Assembly: GCA_947568835.1 (NCBI GenBank)
Contig: OX387606.1
Location: forward strand, 3,472,001-3,536,000
Reading direction: 5' to 3'
DNA length: 64,000 bases
Source: Protonemura montana
Lineage: Eukaryota; Arthropoda; Insecta; Plecoptera; Nemouridae
How positions within the stretch are numbered: position 1 is the stretch's first letter; each line of letters opens with the position of its first letter. The notes beneath the pieces were generated by a model. It worked only from the letters and a program-made list of their open reading frames with translations. It was not told the origin of the DNA and did no database searches. Of this stretch, positions 20,433 through 29,753 are shown in pieces. The position numbers and the translations under genes were made by a program.

Positions 20433-21556
20433 GTTACTCTTTCCACATTATGTACATACAAGCTGTGCAAATGTATCTTATCAAAAAAATTATTCCATTG
20501 TTGCACTGTTAGGAAATTGATTTCTTAGCTGGAGTTAGTGTATTGAGGTATGAAAGGTAGAATGCGGTTTCTAGAACATACGAGTCGCAAGGACATTCGA
20601 TTTGCTGTAAAACGCAGTCTTGTGACAAGAGATTTGGCTGATGTGTACATTTTTTTATTCACGCTGATGGTCACACTTCGTGGAATTGTTACCTAACGAT
20701 GAGGATTTCTTTAATTATCCATTTGTTGCCCTGTAAATTGTACAAGAGATTAGTTTGAGGAAAATTTTAATTAAGCAAATAACATGGCCAAAGAACAAAG
20801 ATTACTCTGTAGTTTTTATTCATTTACCATTTGAGTTACCATTCCGAGTTCCTTAAGGTATGATAATACACTAGCCATAATTAAAATTTGTTTATGGTGG
20901 TTTATGGTGGATTTTTTCAATTTTTTTTTATGCAAGTTTCATGGATACTCATTGAGAAAGAAATATTCCACAACCTTGGTACAAAAATTCAGTTTTTCAA
21001 CTGAAGTTCAAAACAAATTTCTTTCACTATTCTTTTGGCAATAGATTTTAATGAGTCCCAAACCCAAATAATCTGAAATTTTTAAATTTAATGATGACAG
21101 ATTGCGAACAAAGTATTGGTTCAGGTTCCTTATTTCAAAAGAATCGGTAAGCTGACACATTGTTTTTGACGGCTATCGTGCAGACATTTCGCGCCCATCC
21201 AGAGCAACACGATTGCTTGTTCGGTGAAACTTTAAAAATAAGATTAACTTAGGGCATTGTGATGGTTCATCGGGCTTGGACTGGTGTTTCTCTAATAAGG
21301 CTCTAAATATTGCATTCTCGCTAGTTTGTTGGAAATGGTGAAAGCCCATATCTTTGAGTTCTCAAGTACTTCTGAACTGCAAGGTGTGGTGCCTATAAGT
21401 ACCTACCTCTGCACATAGCTTGGTGTGGTGGCCGATCTTGCTTGCAATATTAAAAAATAATAATGATTATTATGCACACTCTAAAACGAACTAAACAGAG
21501 AATGCGGTCGATGTCGTGTAGCGACATAGAAAACCGGGTTTTCAAAAATGAAATTC
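20433..21556. other. Intergenic AT-rich stretch after INPP4
   Basis: About 1.1 kb of AT-rich DNA between the INPP4 poly(A) signal and the Penelope-like element. I see no credible exon, RNA gene or repeat boundary in it. Confidence 0.6.
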
Positions 21557-21568
21557 AAATAGGTTCAT

Positions 21569-21909
21569 TATGATGGTTTTTAGACTCATGTCTATTTAAT
21601 TTATCCTTAGCACAAGTTTTAGAAAAACTATTTGAACTGGGTTTTGAATGCTAAGTAAAGGGCTACTAAATTTCCCGACGTTTCGCAACATATACTAGTT
21701 ACTTCTTCAGAGGTTTGAGCAGTCCTGACAATTTTCCGATAACAAAAGAACCACATAAAATTATAACAATTACCTAGTTCGAGCTTCCTAAATGCATCTA
21801 AACAAAATAATCAGGGTCAATAACTCAAAAACTATTGTATTATGTATTTTCTGAAATAAGAACTCGAACACATTGGCGTTTTTTAACTAACTAATTATGT
21901 GTATGGAAA
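21569..21909 (-). repeat. Penelope pseudo-LTR, 3' side
   Basis: About 342 bases repeated directly at 24507-24849 with very few differences (for example one extra T and CCTAAATG against CCTTAATG). It includes the start of the ORF and a hammerhead-ribozyme motif. Confidence 0.88.
21659..21725 (-). ncRNA. Predicted hammerhead ribozyme, 3' pseudo-LTR
   Basis: Same motif on the sense strand downstream of the ORF. Predicted cleavage is between 21677 and 21676. With the upstream copy it could release a unit-length transcript. Confidence 0.72.
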
Positions 21910-21963
21910 AAACGCCAATTTTTCGAGGTTGTCCTAACGTTATGTGATACAATCAAAATTTCC

Positions 21964-24528
21964 TTATTCATTACGTTTAGTTCTTAATCTACCTATCCAA
22001 ATATTTTCTTCTGGATTATTTGTGTTGATTTCTTCTGTCTCCTCACTGATATTCTCTATTACATTTTTCTGTTGTAAAATTGTTCCCCAAGCTCTATCTA
22101 GTTGAAAACTATCATCTCTATTGAAGTTATTGGGTTGTTTTTTAATTTCTATTGCTTCTCTGACTTTTCTAGTGAATTTCCTATCATCTCGACATAAAAT
22201 CCTTACAGTGTCTATTTGAATCTGGTGTTGAAACTCATTTCCGTGTTCTGCACAAGCTGATTGATTCAAGTGTCTTTGTTTTTCCCCAACACTGCTAGAT
22301 TGTTTTGCTAATCTTATGTGTCTTTCGTGTTCCTTGACTCTTGTGCTAATTTTCCTTCCTGTTTCTCCTATGTAAACTTTTCCACACTCACAACTTACCT
22401 CATAGACGCCTTTGCATTCTAATGGAACCTGATCCTTCACTGGTCTTACCATTGTACTTATTTTTCCATCTGCCCTAAATGCTGTAAAAATCTGGTTTTT
22501 CGACAGTACTTTTTTAATTTTCTCTCCTATCTTAGGTACATATGGTAAAACTGCGATGGATTTGATTTCATCTAAACTTTTTTCACTAATTCCCTTTTCA
22601 ACTATCTCAGAGTTTATTTCCCTACTTTCTTTATTTTTTAATCGGTTCATTTTTTCAAGTACTCTTCTTATTTCTTTGGTTTTATAACCATTCTGTTGAA
22701 AAATGGTCCTAAGTGTTTCTTTTTCTGTCTCGTAGTGTTCCTCATCTGTTAATCTCGCTGATCTTGTCGCTAATGTGTTTAGCACCCCCTGTTTTTGGCT
22801 AGGATGATGACATGAATCTGCGTGTAAGACCCTGTTTGTGTTTGTTTTCTTTCTGTAGACTGTGTGCCCTAATGAGCCATCTTCTTTTCTAATAACCAAA
22901 ACATCGAGAAAAGCTAAACATCTATTCTCTTCTACCTCCATAGTGAATTTTATCCTATCATGTTGTCTATTCATGTGTTCTAAAAACGTATCCAAATTTT
23001 CTCTCCCATGTTGCCAAACCAAAAAAGTGTCATCTACATATCTGAAGAAGCATTTAGGTTTTAGTTCCGCACTATTCAATGCTATTTTCTCTAGATTTTC
23101 CATGAAGATATTCGCTAATGCTGGAGATAAAGGTGACCCCATTGCTATTCCTTCTTTCTGCTGATAAATATGACCATCCCATAAGAAATAATTGCACTTT
23201 AAACATTTTTCTATCAAATTGATTAACGTTATTGGTAGCCTAAACTTTCTACTATTTTTCTTCAAAATTCCTATCGTTTCGTTAAATGGAATGTTACTAA
23301 AGAGTCCAACAACATCTAAACTAACCAGCATGTCTCCTTCTTCCAAATGTACCTGTTTTACCTTTGATAAAAAGTCTTGAGAATTCTTTACAAATGATTT
23401 AGCTTTCATTACTGGTTCCCTTAAGACCTTTCCTATCGTTCTAGCTATTTCATGTGCTGGTGCACCTATCGCACTGATTACTAGTCGCATTGGCACTTGT
23501 ATCTCTTCTGAACTATCCTTCTGCTTTTCCCAATCTATTTTGTGAATTTTTGGTAACCCATAAGCTTTTGGAATGATTGATTCTTTTGGAACTAATTCTC
23601 TTTTTAACTTTTCTTCTATTGGCGCTTTCTCTAAGCATTCTGTTAATCTCTTCTCAAATTTTGTTGTGGGGTCTTTATTCAGTTTTACGTAATCCTCTGA
23701 TTGTATTACTTCATCCATTTGCCTCTTGTAATCTTCTGTGTTCATAATAACTGTTGCATTCCCCTTGTCTGCTTTCAAAATTACTACCTTCTTATTTTTC
23801 TTCAATTCCCTCAAAGCTTCTGTCTCTTCTGGTTTTGTGTTTTGTTTGAACTCTTCTGTTTTTCCCTTCCTTAAAATGTATGCTACATCCTGTCTTATAA
23901 CATCTGCTAATTTGAAAGGTAACCTTTTAACTGCATCTTCTACCCCTGCTATTATTGGTTCTACTGGAATCCTTTTTGGAGCTATTGCAAAATTGAATCC
24001 CTTTTCTAGAACTCTATTACCTGCCTCCGACACACAGGTATTAGATAAATTGTAAACTGTCTTAGGTTTTATGAATGTCCCTCTTGAACTCCAATTTCTT
24101 TGTTGTTTCCTGCATAAGTTATCTAGCTTTCTACTAAGTTTCTCATTAGTCATTTGGTGAAGCCAAGAGTTGTGATTGGAAACGATATAATCAAATCTAT
24201 CCCATAAATCCAAGGAAATAAAATCACATACCTTCGATCTGCAGAAATAAATTTGTTCGTTACAAACCCAAATTTTCTTTCTTGTGTCTTGAATGGTTTT
24301 CCGTAACAACGCTTTACTGGCCCTATCAAAAATTAACTCGGTGTTTTTATCCCTTAAGTGATGCTTGATTTTAATCCACGATGGTATCACATCTAAATCC
24401 CTACATCTAATCAGAAAATGTAATCTACAATCTAAGGTGGTTCTCTTCTCTCGTAGTCTTGCCAATCTATCTACTAACTTCCCACGTTTCTCCCCATAGA
24501 GATTCTTTATGATGGTTTTTAGACTCAT
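21964..24528 (-). CDS. Penelope-like element polyprotein: reverse transcriptase plus GIY-YIG endonuclease
   Basis: Uninterrupted 854-residue ORF. The N-terminal basic helical region is followed by the RT: PKAYGLPKIHK, MVSLDVVGLFSNIP-type motif A (seen as LVSLDVVGLFSNIPFNET), the AMGSPLSPALANIFME block, and the catalytic YVDD at residues 497-500 with both metal-binding Asp. A linker leads to a GIY-YIG nuclease (GVY at 707-709, VYIGETGRK from about 718, followed by Arg and Glu-containing helices). The enzyme makes cDNA from its own transcript at a nicked target. No stop or frameshift is seen, so it could be active. The stop TAA is at 21964-21966. Confidence 0.93.
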   Translation of the reverse strand: MSLKTIIKNLYGEKRGKLVDRLARLREKRTTLDCRLHFLIRCRDLDVIPSWIKIKHHLRDKNTELIFDRASKALLRKTIQDTRKKIWVCNEQIYFCRSKVCDFISLDLWDRFDYIVSNHNSWLHQMTNEKLSRKLDNLCRKQQRNWSSRGTFIKPKTVYNLSNTCVSEAGNRVLEKGFNFAIAPKRIPVEPIIAGVEDAVKRLPFKLADVIRQDVAYILRKGKTEEFKQNTKPEETEALRELKKNKKVVILKADKGNATVIMNTEDYKRQMDEVIQSEDYVKLNKDPTTKFEKRLTECLEKAPIEEKLKRELVPKESIIPKAYGLPKIHKIDWEKQKDSSEEIQVPMRLVISAIGAPAHEIARTIGKVLREPVMKAKSFVKNSQDFLSKVKQVHLEEGDMLVSLDVVGLFSNIPFNETIGILKKNSRKFRLPITLINLIEKCLKCNYFLWDGHIYQQKEGIAMGSPLSPALANIFMENLEKIALNSAELKPKCFFRYVDDTFLVWQHGRENLDTFLEHMNRQHDRIKFTMEVEENRCLAFLDVLVIRKEDGSLGHTVYRKKTNTNRVLHADSCHHPSQKQGVLNTLATRSARLTDEEHYETEKETLRTIFQQNGYKTKEIRRVLEKMNRLKNKESREINSEIVEKGISEKSLDEIKSIAVLPYVPKIGEKIKKVLSKNQIFTAFRADGKISTMVRPVKDQVPLECKGVYEVSCECGKVYIGETGRKISTRVKEHERHIRLAKQSSSVGEKQRHLNQSACAEHGNEFQHQIQIDTVRILCRDDRKFTRKVREAIEIKKQPNNFNRDDSFQLDRAWGTILQQKNVIENISEETEEINTNNPEENIWIGRLRTKRNE

Positions 24529-24849
24529 GTCTATTTAATTTATCCTTAGCACAAGTTTTTAGAAAAACTATTTGAACTGGGTTTTGAATGCTAAGTAAAG
24601 GGCTACTAAATTTCCCGACGTTTCGCAACATATACTAGTTACTTCTTCAGAGGTTTGAGCAGTCCTGACAATTTTCCGATAACAAAAGAACCACATAAAA
24701 TTATAACAATTACCTAGTTCGAGCTTCCTTAATGCATCTAAACAAAATAATCAGGGTCAATAACTCAAAAACTATTGTATTATGTATTTTCTGAAATAAG
24801 AACTCGAACACATTGGCGTTTTTTAACTAACTAATTATGTGTATGGAAA
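24507..24849 (-). repeat. Penelope pseudo-LTR, 5' side
   Basis: Direct partner of the 21569-21909 repeat, upstream of the ORF in its reading direction. It contains the start codon of the ORF (24528-24526) at its inner edge. Confidence 0.88.
24599..24665 (-). ncRNA. Predicted hammerhead ribozyme, 5' pseudo-LTR
   Basis: Exact reverse-complement copy of the 25226-25292 motif, on the sense strand of the element. Predicted cleavage is between 24617 and 24616. Confidence 0.72.
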
Positions 24850-24863
24850 CAATTTATGGGAAT

Positions 24864-25333
24864 GGGAACAATTTTACAACAGAAAAATGTAATAGAGAAT
24901 ATCAGTGAGGAGACAGAAGAAATCAACACAAATAATCCAGAAGAAAATATTTGGATAGGTAGATTAAGAACTAAACGTAATGAATAAGGAAATTTTGATT
25001 GTATCACATAACGTTAGGACAACCTCGAAAAATTGGCGTTTTTTCCATACACATAATTAGTTAGTTAAAAAACGCCAATGTGTTCGAGTTCTTATTTCAG
25101 AAAATACATAATACAATAGTTTTTGAGTTATTGACCCTGATTATTTTGTTTAGATGCATTTAGGAAGCTCGAACTAGGTAATTGTTATAATTTTATGTGG
25201 TTCTTTTGTTATCGGAAAATTGTCAGGACTGCTCAAACCTCTGAAGAAGTAACTAGTATATGTTGCGAAACGTCGGGAAATTTAGTAGCCCTTTACTTAG
25301 CATTCAAAACCCAGTTCAAATAGTTTTTCTAAA
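24864..25333 (+). repeat. Inverted partial Penelope copy
   Basis: Plus-strand copy of the last ~40 codons of the ORF (ending TAAACGTAATGAATAAG), the 3' region and the pseudo-LTR to its end. With the minus-strand copy it forms a long inverted repeat. Confidence 0.88.
25226..25292 (+). ncRNA. Predicted hammerhead ribozyme, inverted Penelope copy
   Basis: Core CTGAAGA (25241-25247), stem II GTAAC/GTTGC (25249-25253, 25262-25266), GAAA (25267-25270), then CGTC with the cleavage site after C25274. Stem I pairs 25226-25233 with 25284-25291 (one mismatch, one G-U), and CCT (25238-25240) with GGG (25275-25277), around an internal loop. Stem III is minimal (AC/GT), as in Penelope ribozymes thought to act as dimers. 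One extra A sits between CTGAAGA and stem II. Confidence 0.72.
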
Positions 25334-25364
25334 AAATAGGTTCATGTTTCTCCAAAATGTATCG

Positions 25365-25440
25365 CCGTCCGCGTGGCACAATTGTATAGTCGCTGCTTCG
25401 GTATCGGCATAGATATCCGCTACCTGGATCGAATCCACTC
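25365..25440 (+). repeat. Decayed tRNA-like sequence
   Basis: An A-box-like GTGGCACAATTGTATAG and a B box GGATCGAATCC at tRNA-like spacing. The stems are imperfect. It starts about 20 bases after the Penelope target duplication. Confidence 0.4.
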
Positions 25441-25529
25441 GAAGGAGCTTTTGACTGTTGAAATACAATTTCCACCCGTGGAAACTGGAGCCAGAAGACT
25501 TAGATATCATGAAATTGCAGAATGCGACA

Positions 25530-25622
25530 TATGTCCGCGTGGTGCCGTGGTTAAAGGCATAGAAATCACCAGTCACCTAATCATAGAAATTCTGAAGTAG
25601 TGGGTTCGAATCACGGTCGTTC
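25530..25622 (+). repeat. Decayed tRNA-like sequence with extra internal bases
   Basis: A-box-like TGGTGCCGTGGTTAAAGGC and B box GGGTTCGAATCAC; the spacing is longer than in a functional tRNA. It probably belongs to the same SINE-type unit as the one at 25365. Confidence 0.45.
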
Positions 25623-25941
25623 CGTAGCGCAGTTTCACACGCACGTTTTTTATTTTTGACGTATGATTAAAACAGAAGCAAAATTGGCAGGCGCTCCTGG
25701 CGCTTCGCGCCAGTCGCGCCAGCCAATTTCGCGGGACAAACCCACGACCCCAAACCCCACCTATACCCCGTGTGCAGCTCCTAAGTCTAGCATCAAGTAT
25801 ATGGGAATGGGAACTAGAGTTAAGTACAAAACTAGCATCAGAGCCACCTGTTGGCAGAAATTGGTACTACACTGTGAACTTATAATCATTTTTTCATATT
25901 TGGCTAAGTGTTATCTAGTTCGATGGTAAGAAACTAAAAAG

Positions 25942-26012
25942 CAGCTACGACGGGAATCGAACGCTTCACGCGCGCGACAGAAGCACAGCGCTTACCACAG
26001 AGCCACGCTCTA
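25942..26012 (-). repeat. tRNA-like sequence, minus strand
   Basis: The minus strand has A box TGGCTCTGTGGTAAGCGC and B box GTTCGATTCCC with a plausible cloverleaf spacing. No clean 7-bp acceptor stem is seen, so it is probably a pseudogene or SINE head. Confidence 0.45.
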
Positions 26013-26167
26013 TGGGTTTCAAGTGCGGGAAATAAACCAACTGAACTGCTAACGATATAATTCTCAACCAAAGAACCAATATCTCTCCTAATTACCAACA
26101 TGATTCTCTCCTTCATAGTTTAGCAAGTTATATTTACAAAAAGACTTCCCTGATATTTATCTGCTCT

Positions 26168-26242
26168 CTTGGGGTAGCTGATAGGACTTAGAGTATCCGA
26201 TTGTAGTACGGTGAAGCCCACATTCGAATCCCGCCGTCTTTG
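26168..26242 (+). repeat. tRNA-like sequence followed by a T run
   Basis: A-box-like TAGCTGATAGGACTTAGAG, B box CATTCGAATCCCG, then GTCTTTGTTTTTTTT, which looks like a Pol III terminator. Stems are degenerate. Confidence 0.45.
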
Positions 26243-29167
26243 TTTTTTTTCTTCTTCGTAACATCTAGTATGGTCAAATATCAGAACGCCATCAAGTGAG
26301 TCCAAAATTCCAGTGACCATGCCGAGAAACCCGAGTTGCAAGGGCAACCATTCCGACTGGAAAAACCCCCAGTCGAACTCAGTTGCCTGATCACAGGTCC
26401 TCCAGGTTCTCTTATTAGTAAATGTTTCACCGAACATGCAGTCGTGTAAAGTTGCACCGTGACTCCCAGCGCAGTCTGTTGGATATTACGTTTGATTTTG
26501 TGATATTCATGGATATTATAATAGATATATGCGTATTGTATATTACATATTTACTATGAGTGTGAGTTTACTATGAGTTATTTTTGAGCAAATAATTGAT
26601 AACTAAATAAATGAAAAGCAAAAAGGTATTTTTATGCGTTAGATTGGCATTAGATTTTTATATTAATCATCCTTTTTAACGTCAAAATTATCGTTTTATA
26701 AACCACGTTTATCTGTCAGATTTTCCCTGCCCTGTTGCTTTGACAAATCAGTAGGGTAAGTTACACCAGTTCGCGTCGAATACCTGCTCGGAGGAACAAT
26801 TAAAATTACTTTTCCACCTTTGCCTCGGTGACACTTAATGTTTCCTGTACCTAGAGAAACTAATTCGCAATTATTTGTGGCCGCAACTGAAGTGATCGAA
26901 TTATTGCTGTTGATTATATGCTATGTCATAAGCCACGATTTTATAACATAAAACTGAAAAAAGCGCGTCATTCATAAACACACCAAAATTTCCATTTTTA
27001 TTTTTTATTTTTTATAAGATGCAGAAAGAAAATGTCTCAAAGTTTAAATTTCACTTGTATAGCATACAATTAAAGCACCTGGGTGAGCTTGATGTTAAAT
27101 GTTTCTTTAAATTAAAAGGAACCATCTTCCTCGTTTCTTTCAAACAGTCGATAACACTCAATATTAGAATCGATTTGGTATCTTCTCACACAAGTGGTTT
27201 TGTCAAGCCAACGTGAAACTAATGGAAAGATCGGTTGCGACCCGTTTCTAAAAATAGCACACCGTTTTCGCAACCTGGCAATCGCTAACCTGTCAACACG
27301 CTCACAAATACTGCATTTTCCGACAGCCTGAAGCGAGTCGGTGACACATCTCATGTAGTTGCTTGGTGAGCCACTAAATCCAGCAATCGCTACCCGCTAG
27401 TACCCCAAACTACTGCTGCGATCATGGTGTGAAACCGGCAGAAATCTTCACATATACTATACGGCTCTACCCTACCCATTATTTTCTCTAAGGTTGTACG
27501 GTTGTACCCATAAAGATTTTGGCATACATGAATTGCTTAGTATGATTGATGAGCGCAGCAAAATATTCAATTTCACTTATGCAAAAAACAATATCACTTT
27601 TTTGTTTTAATTTCAGTTTTTTAAACTGGCCACCAGCTGAAAAGCACATTTTTGCATAGATCACCATTGTATCAAGTTTAACAGCTTAACAAAAAAAGGC
27701 AAAGCTTAACAAAAAACTCAAAATACTTTTGGGGGCATTGTATTTAATCAATTAATCATTAACCAGACATAACTAGAACAAGTGAAAGACCGTAAAGAAG
27801 TAAAAATGAGTCTTCACATGGCTAGTATCTATTGAAGGATGTGGATTCTTGACTGCGCTCATAAAGAAATTCAAAACTGAAGATGGCGAGTTTAAAACTC
27901 GTATTGAACAATTTTGCTTGAGAGCGTTGACTTGCTTCAAAATTTCCTCCTTCTAAGATTAAAATAAGCCCCTTCCCTTTGTAATTGAGTAATTACAAAA
28001 AAGTTAAAAACCTATTCAACCGATTCTAGGTACTCATAGCTTGTAAGAATGAATTATTTTTGGTTTTGATCCTGAAATTAAAACAAAATCAACAACTAAG
28101 ATAAACCAACCGAAATAAAACATACTTTCCTGGGGTTAGTGTGGTCAGCTTCATTTACAGCACTGGCTATAATTCAAACAAATACTTACAGTTGTGAAAT
28201 ATTATTTAAATTGCAAATGCTTGCAAAAGACACAGCATTTTATTATTAGGAACACCAATAACCTCTCAAAAATTGGTGTCCGAAGAGGACAATAAAATAT
28301 TTACAATATTTACAATTTACTACAGAAAGAAACACCAGCTTATATATTGATGGAAGGATTTTTGAGAAGTTTGGCCCAGACTTGGATGCGGTTTCATATT
28401 TACTAGCTCATTATGGGCTTGGGCCAGCTCAGCTTGCCGTAGACAGCGCTAGGAATTCTTTCTTGGGGAGGCTAAGTTAGAGAGAGCTTAAAAAAGAAAC
28501 ACAAAAGGAATTTTTTTTCGTGACCCTTGAAGATGCTGTAAGTTTGTTTGATATTATACTATAACACAGGGAATGTTTTAAAGCAAGCTATTCTCAATGA
28601 AATCCCATATTATTGTGATAACTACTTAAAATTACTACTTCACAATTCAAAATAAATAATTACAATCACATTCATTATTTTTTAGCATCAACTCAGAGAG
28701 TCTTACACAGGCAGTCCATCAAGGATTAAAAATGTGTATTCTTTCAATAAAAAAAAATTGGGGGATTGGGGAGTCCTGTAGGTTTATGGCATTCTCCTAA
28801 CCTAAAACAGATTGACTTTGTCTGAAGGTTAGCATTGGGAGCAATTGAGTCTGTCTCACTCGTGCCGACTTCCATAGATAAAAGGATATCTCAAGACATA
28901 ATCGGGAATCACTAGTAGCAATTCACAAGGTAAGCCTACTTCATCGTTAGATATCCAGTGGTGGCCAGCAGTATTTTCTAGTGTAACCTCCCTACCTCTC
29001 CCTCCTAGTGTTTCCTTTACCGACGTCCTTTGCATCACTAAGACCAGTTTTTCTGTAAATCGTGAGCTCAATCTGAGTTGTTGAAGCTATCAGGGATCGT
29101 ACTTAAAAGCAGCCCTATCCAAGCCACACGTAATAAAACAGCGAAGCACAAGTAATAAGATCTAGAG
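26243..29167. other. Intergenic stretch before IDH3A
   Basis: Mostly AT-rich. Apart from the SINE fragment at 28196-28292 I see only short open readings, for example minus 27354-27112 and plus about 28340-28480. These read like protein over 25-50 residues but have no splice or start context. No gene is called. Confidence 0.5.
28196..28292 (-). mobile_element. Truncated tRNA-derived repeat fragment
   Basis: Only the left end (ATTTAAATTGCAAATGCTTG) and the CTCAAAAATTGGTGTCCGA arm remain. The tRNA-like block is missing after its first few bases. Confidence 0.6.
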
Positions 29168-29173
29168 TTTAAT
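29168..29173 (-). terminator. Candidate IDH3A poly(A) signal (ATTAAA)
   Basis: The common variant ATTAAA on the minus strand, about 345 bases past the stop. No canonical AATAAA on that strand was seen between it and the stop codon. Confidence 0.4.
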
Positions 29174-29516
29174 GCCTTCACAAGCGGCTTGCAACAACAG
29201 CGTTTTTACATAGAACAGTCAACGAATAAATAAACAAACATTATTGTCTTCCTAGAGTAAACGAAGAATAAATAGACTCACTCGGACAAAGACCCCGACT
29301 AGAATTCCAAATTGGCTTCCAAACGACGAGCCAAAACAAGCACCGCTCTAGAAACTTTAACAAGATCTCTTTTCGTACTCGCCAGAGATCGCCACGACGC
29401 CGCCGCGAAACCCTCGGCATTAATACTCACCGCCAAATGTGGACACCTCCGTTGAGCCGAGCATTTCACATCGCCGCAACTATCTCCCTAACCTCAATTT
29501 TCGTACCCACCTAACC

Positions 29517-29753
29517 CTACTTCCCAGACCCAATCTTGCGACAGATCTCATCGGTGAACTCAGAGCACTTTGCCTTGCCGCCGAGGTCGCCCGTGCGGAA
29601 CTTCTCTTCTTTGATGGTGTCGAAGCAGGCCGTCTGGATCTTCTCGGCATGGTCGTTGAGCCCCATGTGACGCAGCATCATCACCGCCGAGAGCAGCAAC
29701 GCAGTTGGGTTTGCCTTGTCTTGGCCGGCGATGTCGGGAGCAGTGCCATGGAC
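29517..29753 (-). CDS. IDH3A: IDH3A coding exon 5
   Basis: Encodes [20 protein letters not shown] through the C-terminus ([13 protein letters not shown], stop TAG). The acceptor is CATTCCTCAG. Confidence 0.97.
   Translation of the reverse strand, partial: VHGTAPDIAGQDKANPTALLLSAVMMLRHMGLNDHAEKIQTACFDTIKEEKFRTGDLGGKAKCSEFTDEICRKIGSGK

Larger units (their letters stand above)
21569..25333 (-). mobile_element. Penelope-like retroelement, full length, with target duplication
   Basis: 3765-bp insertion flanked by a perfect 12-bp duplication AAATAGGTTCAT (21557-21568 and 25334-25345). Reading along the plus strand it contains: a pseudo-LTR (to 21909), the unique 3' region, the ORF on the minus strand, a second direct pseudo-LTR (24507-24849), a short filler, and an inverted copy of the ORF end plus pseudo-LTR (24864-25333). 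Direct pseudo-LTRs plus an inverted partial copy inside one duplication are typical of Penelope insertions. The copies are nearly identical, so the insertion is young. Confidence 0.92.

Noticed and set aside
27112-27354. Minus-strand 80-codon reading with a protein-like segment (TTCVRRYQIDSNIECYRLFE)
   Set aside because: No start context, splice sites or recognisable family; it could be a transposon relic but cannot be supported.
28340-28480. Plus-strand reading with a plausible segment near YLLAHYGLGPAQLAVDSARN
   Set aside because: Too short, with stops on both sides and no family recognised.
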